From: Methanomassiliicoccales archaeon
GTDB lineage: Archaea > Thermoplasmatota > Thermoplasmata > Methanomassiliicoccales > JACIVX01
DNA: 10,280 nucleotides
NCBI GenBank assembly: GCA_028682925.1
Contig: JAJRAG010000068.1
Coordinates: 1 to 10,280, forward strand
Direction: 5' to 3'
Positions 4,707-10,280 of this stretch are shown here, one piece after another; position 1 is the first letter of the stretch; each line of letters begins with the position of its first letter. The notes under the pieces were generated by a model. It saw only the letters and a list, made by a program, of their open reading frames with translations. It was not told the origin of the DNA and did no database searches. The position numbers and the translations under genes were made by a program.

Positions 4707-6395
4707 ATGGTCCCAGAAGCCGGATTCCCTTTTTCAAAGATGAAGAAAAGGATTAAAAGGCTTTTCAGGGATATTGTCGTGGCGTTCGAATTGGAGTCTG
4801 ACACCAAAGGAGGTAGGATACCTCAGGAGATACTGGATTTCCTGAGAAGTGCTGGCGGACACTCGCTCGTTGTCAAAGGAGAAGCCGGAACCGGCAAGAC
4901 GACGTTCGCCCTGCAGATAGTGGAAGAACTCGCAGACGAACAGGCTGAATATTATCTTTCTTCCAGAGTGTCAGACGAGGCTCTCTACCGTCAGTTCCCA
5001 TGGCTCAAAGAGCGTGCAAGACGCAATAGCATACTGAGAGCTGGGAAAAGCTTCTTGAGAGAGACCAAGCCCATGCAGACGAAGTCCGGGGAGCAGATAC
5101 AGGCAGAGGCGAGGCTGAAGGCCGCCAGGGAGCTTCTGAGAGCTCTGGCAAGATCCGAGAGCGTCTCTGGGATCGTCAGATCCGAGCTTCAGAAATTGGA
5201 GGGGCAGATCGAGGCCGGAGACCTTGGGGGAGACGAGAGTGAGTACGGGTCTGGCGAAATCACCGACGGCTCCATTGTCCTCGATCTGGGAGTCATGCTC
5301 CCGGAGCTTGAGCTCGCCTACGACCTTGCTGAGACGAATCTCCCGAAGAAAACCTTGGTCGTCATCGACAGTATGGACTCGTTGTCGGAGAAATACGGCA
5401 TCGCGGCTTCTCGCATCGTGAACACTCTTCAGAAGGACCTTGTGGAGAACTCCGGGACGAACATCGTATATCTTCTCGAGACGTCCGAACGCTCCAGTAT
5501 GGACTTCCTCGGAGATGGGGTCATCTTACTCCTCAGCGAAGAGAGGAAAGGGAGAAGAATCAGGATGCTCGTCATCGAGAAGCTAAGAGGATCACGTATA
5601 GAAAGATGGAGATACACTTTCACACTTTCTGATGGGAGGACAAGAGTATTCAAGCCCACTTGGATCAAAATGCCCGAGACGATGAAGAGGCACGTACCGG
5701 TGGACGATCCAGGGAAAGGGAAAGTATCCACAGGAATCGAGAACCTGGACAAGGTAGTCGGAGGTCTGCCCATTGGCGCATTGACCCTGGTGGAGATTGG
5801 GGCTGATGTGCCGCAGGAGGTCGTCAACTGCCTTGAACTATCATTGATATCGGACTTCCTCTTGAAGAGGCGTGGCGTTGTCTGGTATCCGTTGAACTCA
5901 TTGGACTACCCTGTTCTGGATCGGCAAATCTCGATCCTCGTCTCCAGAGAAGGTGCTGCGAGGGGAATGCGCATCCTGGACGCCTCAGGGTCCGTAGACT
6001 CTCCGTACGCGTTCGTCGCCACGATTGAAGGGAGCAAAGCATCTCACGATCTTAGATGGGATCCCTTGAAGTACGTGCTGTCAGGGTTTTCCCGACCATA
6101 CCTTTCCCTGCTGGGATACGACGCCATGGAGGCACGTTACGGACGGGACGTTTTGACTGATTCGTTCGAACACATCGATTCAGCTCGGAGAGACGGGCAA
6201 GTGGTCGTGGCGGAGGCGACGCAAGCCTCTGGCTTATTGGTGCCATTGGCTCACCATGCCCAAATGCATCTGAAGCTTGAGAGCATGGAAGGAGCGATCA
6301 TGCTTTGCGGACAGAAACCCTTCACGCCCTATTACCACCTGGAGTTCGAGTTCGAGGAAGGGGGGCCGAGCGCAAGACTGATCCCGATGCTCTGA
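4707..6395 (+). CDS. GvpD/RAD55-like P-loop ATPase with two RecA-type domains
   Basis: The protein has 562 residues from ATG 4707; TTG 4692 (+5) and ATG 4740 (-11) are alternatives. ATG 4707 is chosen because it sits at leaderless distance from the A/T block at 4681-4689. The N-terminal domain matches the GvpD P-loop family: IPQEILDFLRSAGGHSLVVKG runs into Walker A GEAGTGKT (58-65), then YYLSSRVSDEALYRQFPWL, and Walker B LVVIDSMDS near 217-226. From about 340 a second KaiC/RAD55-like domain begins (STGIENLDKVVGGLPIGALTLVEIG), but its Walker A position reads GADVPQEV and cannot be a normal P-loop. One active and one degenerate ATPase domain suggest a regulatory or scaffolding role. GvpD represses gas vesicle genes in haloarchaea, but none are seen here. 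Two winged-helix genes follow. Confidence 0.8.
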   Translation: MVPEAGFPFSKMKKRIKRLFRDIVVAFELESDTKGGRIPQEILDFLRSAGGHSLVVKGEAGTGKTTFALQIVEELADEQAEYYLSSRVSDEALYRQFPWLKERARRNSILRAGKSFLRETKPMQTKSGEQIQAEARLKAARELLRALARSESVSGIVRSELQKLEGQIEAGDLGGDESEYGSGEITDGSIVLDLGVMLPELELAYDLAETNLPKKTLVVIDSMDSLSEKYGIAASRIVNTLQKDLVENSGTNIVYLLETSERSSMDFLGDGVILLLSEERKGRRIRMLVIEKLRGSRIERWRYTFTLSDGRTRVFKPTWIKMPETMKRHVPVDDPGKGKVSTGIENLDKVVGGLPIGALTLVEIGADVPQEVVNCLELSLISDFLLKRRGVVWYPLNSLDYPVLDRQISILVSREGAARGMRILDASGSVDSPYAFVATIEGSKASHDLRWDPLKYVLSGFSRPYLSLLGYDAMEARYGRDVLTDSFEHIDSARRDGQVVVAEATQASGLLVPLAHHAQMHLKLESMEGAIMLCGQKPFTPYYHLEFEFEEGGPSARLIPML

Positions 6396-6404
6396 ACGCC
6401 CTTG

Positions 6405-6420
6405 ATTCTGATATCAGAAT
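6405..6420. promoter_or_regulatory. 16-bp perfect palindrome upstream of the first winged-helix gene
   Basis: ATTCTGATATCAGAAT is fully self-complementary. It lies about 20 bp upstream of the TATA box and 51 bp upstream of ATG 6472, a position that suits an operator or activator site. A shorter related half-site (AGAATCA) follows the TATA box at 6446-6452. Confidence 0.55.
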
Positions 6421-6440
6421 TGATACCTGCAGGATAAAGT

Positions 6441-6447
6441 CTTTAAG
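6441..6447 (+). promoter_or_regulatory. TATA box of the first winged-helix gene
   Basis: CTTTAAG, preceded by the purine-rich AGGATAAAG, is centred about 27 bp before ATG 6472. This fits a leaderless transcript beginning at the start codon. Confidence 0.6.
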
Positions 6448-6471
6448 AATCAGCGGTCATCGAAATCTTGC

Positions 6472-6825
6472 ATGGAAGGCACGAACGCTCAGGAAGATGC
6501 TATTTCGAAGCTGATGGCCGACGAGTACGCTGGAAGAATACTCAGCACGACCCACAAGAGACCGCTTTCAGTCCAGTATCTCAGCAAGGTCTGTGGGATT
6601 CCGATCGCTGTCGCTTACAGAAGAGTCGGGAGAATGGAAGAGGTTGGTCTGTTGAAGTGCGTCAGGCAAGAAGAAGTCTTCAGAGGGAAAAAGGTGAAGT
6701 ACTATCAATGTGCGGTCAGGGTCCTGAAGTTCATCTTCGCGGAAGGGCGGTTCGGGATTGAGGTCGAATGGCTCCCCGAGGAGGAGTTCCTTGTCATGCC
6801 AGAACCGATGTGCGAAAAGGCCTAG
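6472..6825 (+). CDS. Winged helix-turn-helix DNA-binding protein (copy 1)
   Basis: This 117-residue protein has an ArsR-like winged helix at roughly residues 15-70. MADEYAGRILSTT is the first helix, LSVQYLSKVCGIPIAVAYRRVGRMEEVGLL is the helix-turn-helix with recognition helix IAVAYRRVGRM, and a beta wing follows with KCVRQEEVFRGKKVKYYQC. It lacks an obvious ligand or metal site; the C-terminal 40 residues are a short strand-rich extension. It is a clear paralogue of the next gene (DEYAxRIL, GIPIAxxYRRxxxxxxVGL, GKxVxxY). ATG 6472 sits 27 bp from its TATA box, so it is probably leaderless. It lies 76 bp after the GvpD-like ATPase and may act with it or regulate itself through the palindrome at 6405-6420. 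Confidence 0.85.
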   Translation: MEGTNAQEDAISKLMADEYAGRILSTTHKRPLSVQYLSKVCGIPIAVAYRRVGRMEEVGLLKCVRQEEVFRGKKVKYYQCAVRVLKFIFAEGRFGIEVEWLPEEEFLVMPEPMCEKA

Positions 6826-6835
6826 GAATTCGGCT

Positions 6836-6845
6836 TGGTCGACCA
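6836..6845. promoter_or_regulatory. 10-bp palindrome upstream of the second winged-helix gene
   Basis: TGGTCGACCA is perfectly self-complementary and lies about 20 bp upstream of the TATA box and 50 bp upstream of ATG 6896. That is the same placement as the palindrome before the first copy, with a different sequence. Confidence 0.4.
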
Positions 6846-6863
6846 GCACTCGTATCTTGGAAG

Positions 6864-6872
6864 ATTTTAATA
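6864..6872 (+). promoter_or_regulatory. TATA box of the second winged-helix gene
   Basis: ATTTTAATA, with TTGGAAG before it, is centred about 28 bp upstream of ATG 6896. This predicts a leaderless transcript starting at that ATG, although the ATG is not in frame with the main coding region. Confidence 0.6.
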
Positions 6873-6939
6873 TCCATCCATCCCTTCAATCCCTGATGAA
6901 GGGGGAAAAGAGATAGACATACTCAAGTCATCCCAGCTC

Positions 6940-7305
6940 TTGACCGACGAATATGCGGTCAGGATTCTGGTTGCAACGGTTAGAACCCCGAGGTCCGCAC
7001 AGGAGATCTCCCGAAGGTTCGGCATTCCGATCGCGGCCTGCTATAGGAGGATAAGAGATCTGCAGAAGGTCGGTCTGGTTGAATGCAAGGAACGGAGATT
7101 GTCTCGCGAAGGGAAGAGAGTGTCCTTCTATCTTTCGACGGTGAAGAACGCATACGTCTTCTTCGAAGGAAGCCGTCTGAGGGTCAAGTTCGAGCTCAAA
7201 ACAGGAGGCGCGGACCAGTACGGGAACGAGTGGCACGACATAGAGCTCAATCCCGACGAGAAAGAGAAGAAGGATGATGAGTTTGAAGAGGACGACGAGT
7301 CCTAA
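6940..7305 (+). CDS. Winged helix-turn-helix DNA-binding protein (copy 2), start disrupted
   Basis: This paralogue of the preceding gene reads 121 residues from TTG 6940. TDEYAVRILVATVRTPRS leads to the helix-turn-helix AQEISRRFGIPIAACYRRIRDLQKVGL, a wing (CKERRLSREGKRVSFYLST) and a very acidic tail (NPDEKEKKDDEFEEDDES). The in-frame residues upstream of TTG 6940, EIDILKSSQLL, align with the N-terminus of copy 1, but no ATG, GTG or TTG opens that frame after the stop at 6868. The ATG at 6896 is placed correctly for the TATA box but is one base out of frame. One extra G in the G-run at 6901-6905 would join them and give an N-terminus one residue longer than that of copy 1. So either there is a frameshift (mutation or sequencing) or translation starts at TTG 6940. 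Confidence 0.8.
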   Translation: MTDEYAVRILVATVRTPRSAQEISRRFGIPIAACYRRIRDLQKVGLVECKERRLSREGKRVSFYLSTVKNAYVFFEGSRLRVKFELKTGGADQYGNEWHDIELNPDEKEKKDDEFEEDDES

Positions 7306-7345
7306 CAACCCGACTTCCTGGATAGTTGGAAACTCCCTTCAGATA

Positions 7346-7362
7346 TCGAAAGGATTATAAAC
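7346..7362 (+). promoter_or_regulatory. BRE/TATA promoter of the coiled-coil gene
   Basis: CGAAAGGATTATAAAC combines a good BRE (CGAAAGG) with TTATAAA at 7355-7361. The predicted transcription start is near 7383, giving a leader of about 40 nt before ATG 7422. Confidence 0.65.
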
Positions 7363-7421
7363 AAATGTCAGTATGTCCATCCCGTCTCAATCTTGCTGCT
7401 GAATCAGTTGAGTGTGAATGA

Positions 7422-8291
7422 ATGACCGAACTCCTAGAAGAGCTTGAACAGAAGCGACAGGTCTGCAACACTGAGGCGGAGAAACACCGGCATCTCCGAG
7501 ATGAACTCAACGAACAAACGAAAGATTGGGTCATGAAGCGCGACGAGCTCAACGCCAAGGTCAGGGAACTAGTCGAAGAAGCCGCGAGGCACAGAGAAAC
7601 GCGCGATTCTCTAAACGTTCAGGTCAGAGAGGAAAAAGAGCAGCGAGATATTTGGAATCAGAAGGTCAACGAGTTCAACGATAAGGTGCTGATGCTCAAG
7701 AAGGACAACCTCCCAAGGGAGGGTCCTCCGATCGCGAAACTCAAGAAAGAACTAAAGGCGCTCGAATTCAAGCAGATGACCTCGGTCCTGTCCACCGAGA
7801 AGGAAAGGGACATAATAGAAATGCTCTCAGCCCTTCAGGCACAAATAAAGGAAAGGGAGAAGGCCCTGGAGCAGAACGTGGAAATCCGAAATGCAATCAG
7901 GGACCTCAGAGAGGCCAAGGACAGAGCAGAGACTCATCACAGGAATGTCAGCGAGAACGCGGAGAAGGCACAGACTGAGCACGACAAGATGATCGAGCTC
8001 TACGAACAGGCGGACAACCTAAGGAAAGAGGCGGACGCTGCTCAAGAGAAGTTCATCGAGACGAAATTGAAAGCTGACGAAGAGCACAGGAAGCACATCG
8101 AGAGCATCCGTCAGGTGCACGACTACGATAAGATAATCACAGGTCTCAGACAGAAGGCTCGAAGGGCCAAGAAGAAGAAGGAAGAGTCGACGGCAATGCA
8201 GGAGGCAGAACAGATATTCGAGCGATTCAAGAAGGGAGATAAACTGAGCACCGAAGACATCATGACTCTTCAGAAGTCTGGCTATCTCTGA
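7422..8291 (+). CDS. Archaeal coiled-coil protein (COG1340-like)
   Basis: This 289-residue, highly charged protein is almost entirely predicted coiled coil, with no signal peptide or membrane segment. The first part repeats a KRDELNAKV-type unit: RDELNEQ, KRDELNAKVREL, TRDSLNVQVREE and QRDIWNQKVNEF, spaced about 18-24 residues apart. A break near residues 99-105 (PREGPPI) separates two coiled-coil arms. The C-terminus has a basic stretch (KARRAKKKKEE) and a compact end, FKKGDKLSTEDIMTLQKSGYL, typical of the archaeal COG1340 family, whose length is also about 290. Some relatives are labelled phosphoserine phosphatase, but no HAD motif is present here. The function is unknown; SMC-like scaffolding or a ribosome-associated role is speculation. 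It has its own promoter and stands alone between the regulators and srp54. Confidence 0.8.
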   Translation: MTELLEELEQKRQVCNTEAEKHRHLRDELNEQTKDWVMKRDELNAKVRELVEEAARHRETRDSLNVQVREEKEQRDIWNQKVNEFNDKVLMLKKDNLPREGPPIAKLKKELKALEFKQMTSVLSTEKERDIIEMLSALQAQIKEREKALEQNVEIRNAIRDLREAKDRAETHHRNVSENAEKAQTEHDKMIELYEQADNLRKEADAAQEKFIETKLKADEEHRKHIESIRQVHDYDKIITGLRQKARRAKKKKEESTAMQEAEQIFERFKKGDKLSTEDIMTLQKSGYL

Positions 8292-8374
8292 TCGGATAAT
8301 GCTTTCTGGAATAGTCCTTCTACAATTGTATTCATCTGGATAGGAAAACTTGAAGAATTTAAGGTCAATTTGTC

Positions 8375-8388
8375 AAAAAATTTATATA
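8375..8388 (+). promoter_or_regulatory. Strong BRE/TATA promoter of the small RNA
   Basis: AAAAAA followed by TTTATATA (8381-8388) is a near-consensus archaeal TATA box, the best in this window. A transcript would start near 8408-8411, exactly where the stem-loop begins. No open frame of useful length follows before the T-run. Confidence 0.75.
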
Positions 8389-8409
8389 GCATTAAGGTTA
8401 TAGTTGTGT

Positions 8410-8484
8410 CGGGAAGTTCTGGGCTAGTTGTTAGAGTGCATCCCATCCCTTCTGACAAGGCTAGCCCTTCCCATCCCTTTTTTT
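8410..8484 (+). ncRNA. Candidate small structured RNA with C-rich loop
   Basis: Between the TATA box and a run of seven T lies a long hairpin. GGGAA (8411-8415) pairs with TTCCC (8468-8472). After a 5-nt bulge, GGGCTAG (8421-8427) pairs with CTAGCCC (8461-8467). TTGTTAGA (8428-8435) then pairs with TCTGACAA (8451-8458) with one G-U pair. The apical loop (8436-8450) contains CATCCCATCCC, and CATCCC recurs at 8472-8477 directly before the T-run. The predicted length is about 75 nt. It is not a tRNA (no T-loop) and is far shorter than SRP or RNase P RNA. A C-rich single-stranded loop is a common feature of RNAs that pair with G-rich ribosome binding sites, but the target is unknown. Confidence 0.6.
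8478..8484 (+). terminator. U7 terminator of the small RNA
   Basis: Seven consecutive T follow the base of the hairpin after ATCCC. Oligo-U tracts are the main archaeal termination signal. Confidence 0.65.
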
Positions 8485-8508
8485 GTACATCTACACTGGA
8501 CGGTAAAG

Positions 8509-8544
8509 TTTAATAGACAGCGGAATACTCTTGGCGGCGGTGAT
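8509..8544 (+). promoter_or_regulatory. TATA box and ribosome binding site of srp54
   Basis: TTTAATA (8509-8515), preceded by GGTAAAG, predicts transcription from near 8537. GGCGGTGAT (8536-8544) differs from the ideal GGAGGTGAT by one base and ends 5 nt before codon 8550, the position where homologues have their initiator Met. Confidence 0.55.
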
Positions 8545-8549
8545 TTGAG

Positions 8550-9890
8550 ACGGTTCTTGAAGGGCTTGGCAGATCACTGCGGGATGTCTTAAAGAAGATC
8601 GCCAATGCGGGTCACATAGACGAGAAGCTGATCAAAGAAGTGACCAGGGACATACAACGCGCCCTTCTTCAGTCAGATGTGAACGTGAAACTCGTTCTGG
8701 AACTCACGAAAGAGGTCGAGCGGAGATCCTTGACGGAGAAGCCCCCTGCAGGAATGAGCTCCAGGGAGCATGTCATCAAGATTATTTATGAAGAACTGGT
8801 CAAGATCCTTGGGGAGCAACGCACTATCCCGCTCTCGCGTCAGGTCATCATGATGATCGGATTGTATGGCCAAGGGAAGACTACGACCGCTGGCAAGCTC
8901 GGCAGATACTTCCACAAGAAAGGATTGAAGGTGGGGTTGATCGCAGCGGATGTTCACAGACCAGCAGCCTACGACCAGTTGAAGCAGATCGGTGATAAGC
9001 TTGGGATCCCTGTACACGGCAATAGGGATGCAAAGGATGCTACGAGGATCGTCTCAGAGGGTCTGAAACAGTTGAGCGGTACGGACGTGATCATAGTTGA
9101 CACCTCCGGAAGACATGCTCTTGAGGACGACCTGATACAGGAGATAAAGGATGTCGCAAGCCTGGCGAAATTCGACGAAAGGATTCTCGTTTTGGACGCG
9201 GCGACGGGTCAGCAGGCAGGACCCCAAGCAAAGGCGTTTCACGATGCCGTCGGCGTCACTAGCGTAATATTGACGAAGATGGACGGATCCGCGAAAGGTG
9301 GCGGTGCACTGAGCGCTGTGGCGCAGACGAAGGCGTCCATCGTTTTCATCGGAACGGGTGAGCATCTTGAGGACATCGAGCCCTTCGAACCCGCGCGTTT
9401 CATCTCTCGCCTGTTGGGCATGGGAGACATACAGACCCTCCTAGAAAAGGCTCAGGAGTCTATGACAGAGGAAGAGGCGCTCGAAACGACGAGAAAGATC
9501 ATGTCGGGCAGATTCACTCTGAGGGAAATGTACGACCAGATGGAGATGCTTACTAAGATGGGGCCGCTAAAGAAGCTTGTCTCAATGTTGCCAGGAATGC
9601 CAGGTCTGACCGACAAGATCGATGTAGAAGAGTCGCAACAGAGGTTGTGGAAGTTTAGGGTGATCATGGACTCTATGACCGAAGAAGAGATGGAGGATCC
9701 TCGAATCATTAAGTCGACAAGGATTCTGCGAATAGCCAGAGGTTCCGGCGTCGATCCGAAGGACGTCAGAGAACTTCTTCGACAATACAACATCTCAAAA
9801 AAGGCTGTGAAAGGATTCCTCGGGAACAGAAAGCTGAGGAGACAACTTCTCAAGCAGTTGCAGGCCGGGGGACTCGAGGTGCCAGAGTGA
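8550..9890 (+). CDS. srp54: Signal recognition particle protein SRP54 (apparent ACG start)
   Basis: The GTPase subunit of SRP binds 7S RNA and signal sequences and docks with FtsY. From ACG 8550 it has 446 residues, normal for archaea. The N domain is VLEGLGRSLRDVLKKIA through DIQRALLQSDVNVKLV. G-domain motifs follow: P-loop GLYGQGKTT (104-112), DVHRPAA (134-140; family DTYRPAA), DTSGRH (184-189; family DTAGRH), TKMD (242-245) and IGTGEHLEDIEPF. The M domain contains FTLREMYDQM, LPGMPG and the RNA-binding helices RILRIARGSGV. The homologous start MVLxxLG aligns with ACG-GTT-CTT, just after a good Shine-Dalgarno site. The first standard in-frame start is GTG 8640, which would remove 30 conserved N-domain residues. 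Its stop overlaps the trmY start. Confidence 0.93.
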   Translation, partial: TVLEGLGRSLRDVLKKIANAGHIDEKLIKEVTRDIQRALLQSDVNVKLVLELTKEVERRSLTEKPPAGMSSREHVIKIIYEELVKILGEQRTIPLSRQVIMMIGLYGQGKTTTAGKLGRYFHKKGLKVGLIAADVHRPAAYDQLKQIGDKLGIPVHGNRDAKDATRIVSEGLKQLSGTDVIIVDTSGRHALEDDLIQEIKDVASLAKFDERILVLDAATGQQAGPQAKAFHDAVGVTSVILTKMDGSAKGGGALSAVAQTKASIVFIGTGEHLEDIEPFEPARFISRLLGMGDIQTLLEKAQESMTEEEALETTRKIMSGRFTLREMYDQMEMLTKMGPLKKLVSMLPGMPGLTDKIDVEESQQRLWKFRVIMDSMTEEEMEDPRIIKSTRILRIARGSGVDPKDVRELLRQYNISKKAVKGFLGNRKLRRQLLKQLQAGGLEVPE

Positions 9891-10280
9891 GACGATACAT
9901 AGTCATCGGTCATCGGGCCACCACCTCCGGGAGTTTCAAGCTCGATGATCTTTGTGGAGGAGCTGGCCGACTGGACATCTTGCTGCGTTGCATAAACTCC
10001 GCTTTCTTTTTGTCTCACACCATCAGAAAAGATGTCGAAGTGTTTCTTGTTCTCCGGGGTCAGCCTTCTCCGCCGAAGACTCTCCGATTCGTTGGAAGTG
10101 AGTTGAAATATCTCAATCCAGATGAGCGAAGCACTGGAGCCCTCGTCCGGAACGCACTAATGCAGAAGATTACGGAAGAGGAGAAATCCTCTCCAGGAAT
10201 ATATATCTCCAATAGGTCTCACAAGGAGCTGTTCTCGAACCTGTCCAAGGATACGGAGGTCGTGTACCTGAAAGAAGATG
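9887..10280 (+). CDS. trmY: tRNA (pseudouridine(54)-N1)-methyltransferase, 3' end cut off
   Basis: Translation from GTG 9887 gives RRYIVIGHRATTSGSFKLDD, then LCGGAGRLDILLRCINSAFFLSHTIRKDVEVFLVLRGQPSPPKTLRFVG in pieces, NPDERSTGALVRNAL and GIYISNRSHKELF. This is the TrmY (DUF358) family of SPOUT methyltransferases, which make N1-methylpseudouridine at tRNA position 54 in archaea. The conserved IVIGHxATTS start, GGAGRLD, FLSHxIRKDV and LNPDERST blocks are all present over 131 codons; the C-terminal SAM-binding knot lies beyond the window. GTG 9887 overlaps the srp54 TGA by GTGA and has GAGGTG five bases upstream, so the two are probably translationally coupled. Confidence 0.92.
   Translation, partial: MRRYIVIGHRATTSGSFKLDDLCGGAGRLDILLRCINSAFFLSHTIRKDVEVFLVLRGQPSPPKTLRFVGSELKYLNPDERSTGALVRNALMQKITEEEKSSPGIYISNRSHKELFSNLSKDTEVVYLKED

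Noticed and set aside
8410..8484. SRP 7S RNA or a tRNA upstream of srp54
   Set aside because: It is about 75 nt, far below the roughly 300 nt of archaeal 7S RNA. It also lacks a T-loop and cloverleaf; it is a single long hairpin.
8640..8642. GTG as the srp54 start
   Set aside because: It would remove 30 conserved N-domain residues that are plainly encoded in frame upstream, and there is no Shine-Dalgarno match at suitable spacing.
9452..10018. 188-codon minus-strand frame over the end of srp54 and the start of trmY
   Set aside because: It is antisense to two recognised proteins and is Ser-rich in the manner of a shadow frame.

Overview
The window reads as archaeal chromosome. Core promoters are BRE/TATA type, several genes appear leaderless, and the markers are archaeal: SRP54, TrmY (tRNA Psi54 N1-methyltransferase), an AF0103/COG1751-type protein, a COG1340 coiled-coil protein and a tRNA whose intron sits in a bulge-helix-bulge fold. 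A Thermoplasmatota-like euryarchaeon is my best guess, but that is inference only.

Layout. 1-1304 (+): the tail of a SAM-dependent methyltransferase, a carboxymuconolactone decarboxylase (AhpD-like) protein and a small tautomerase, ended by a hairpin terminator. 1395-1770: a possible small basic protein on the minus strand with a cluster of inverted repeats upstream. 1806-3167: a probable decayed tRNA-integrated element. It is bounded by a 21-bp direct copy of the 3' end of tRNA-Ala, contains a likely tyrosine-recombinase fragment and carries a COG1751 gene. 3149-3246 (-): tRNA-Ala(CGC) with a 23-nt intron in the D-loop. 3306-4664 (-): purB, divergent from a two-domain GvpD/RAD55-like P-loop ATPase (4707-6395, +). 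That gene is followed by two paralogous winged-helix regulators, each with a palindrome at the same distance upstream. 7422-8291: coiled-coil protein. 8410-8484: a candidate small structured RNA with its own TATA box and U7 terminator. 8550-10280: srp54, apparently beginning at ACG, translationally coupled to trmY, which runs off the end.

How they fit together. purB, the tRNA and srp54-trmY are housekeeping functions (purine synthesis, translation, protein targeting, tRNA modification). The GvpD-like ATPase and the two winged-helix proteins form a plausible regulatory module; no gas vesicle structural gene is visible here. The AhpD-like/tautomerase pair resembles a small redox or detoxification unit.

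The signals most worth checking are the unassigned small RNA, the D-loop tRNA intron, the tRNA-anchored element remnant, the non-AUG start of srp54, and the apparent frameshift at the start of the second winged-helix gene.
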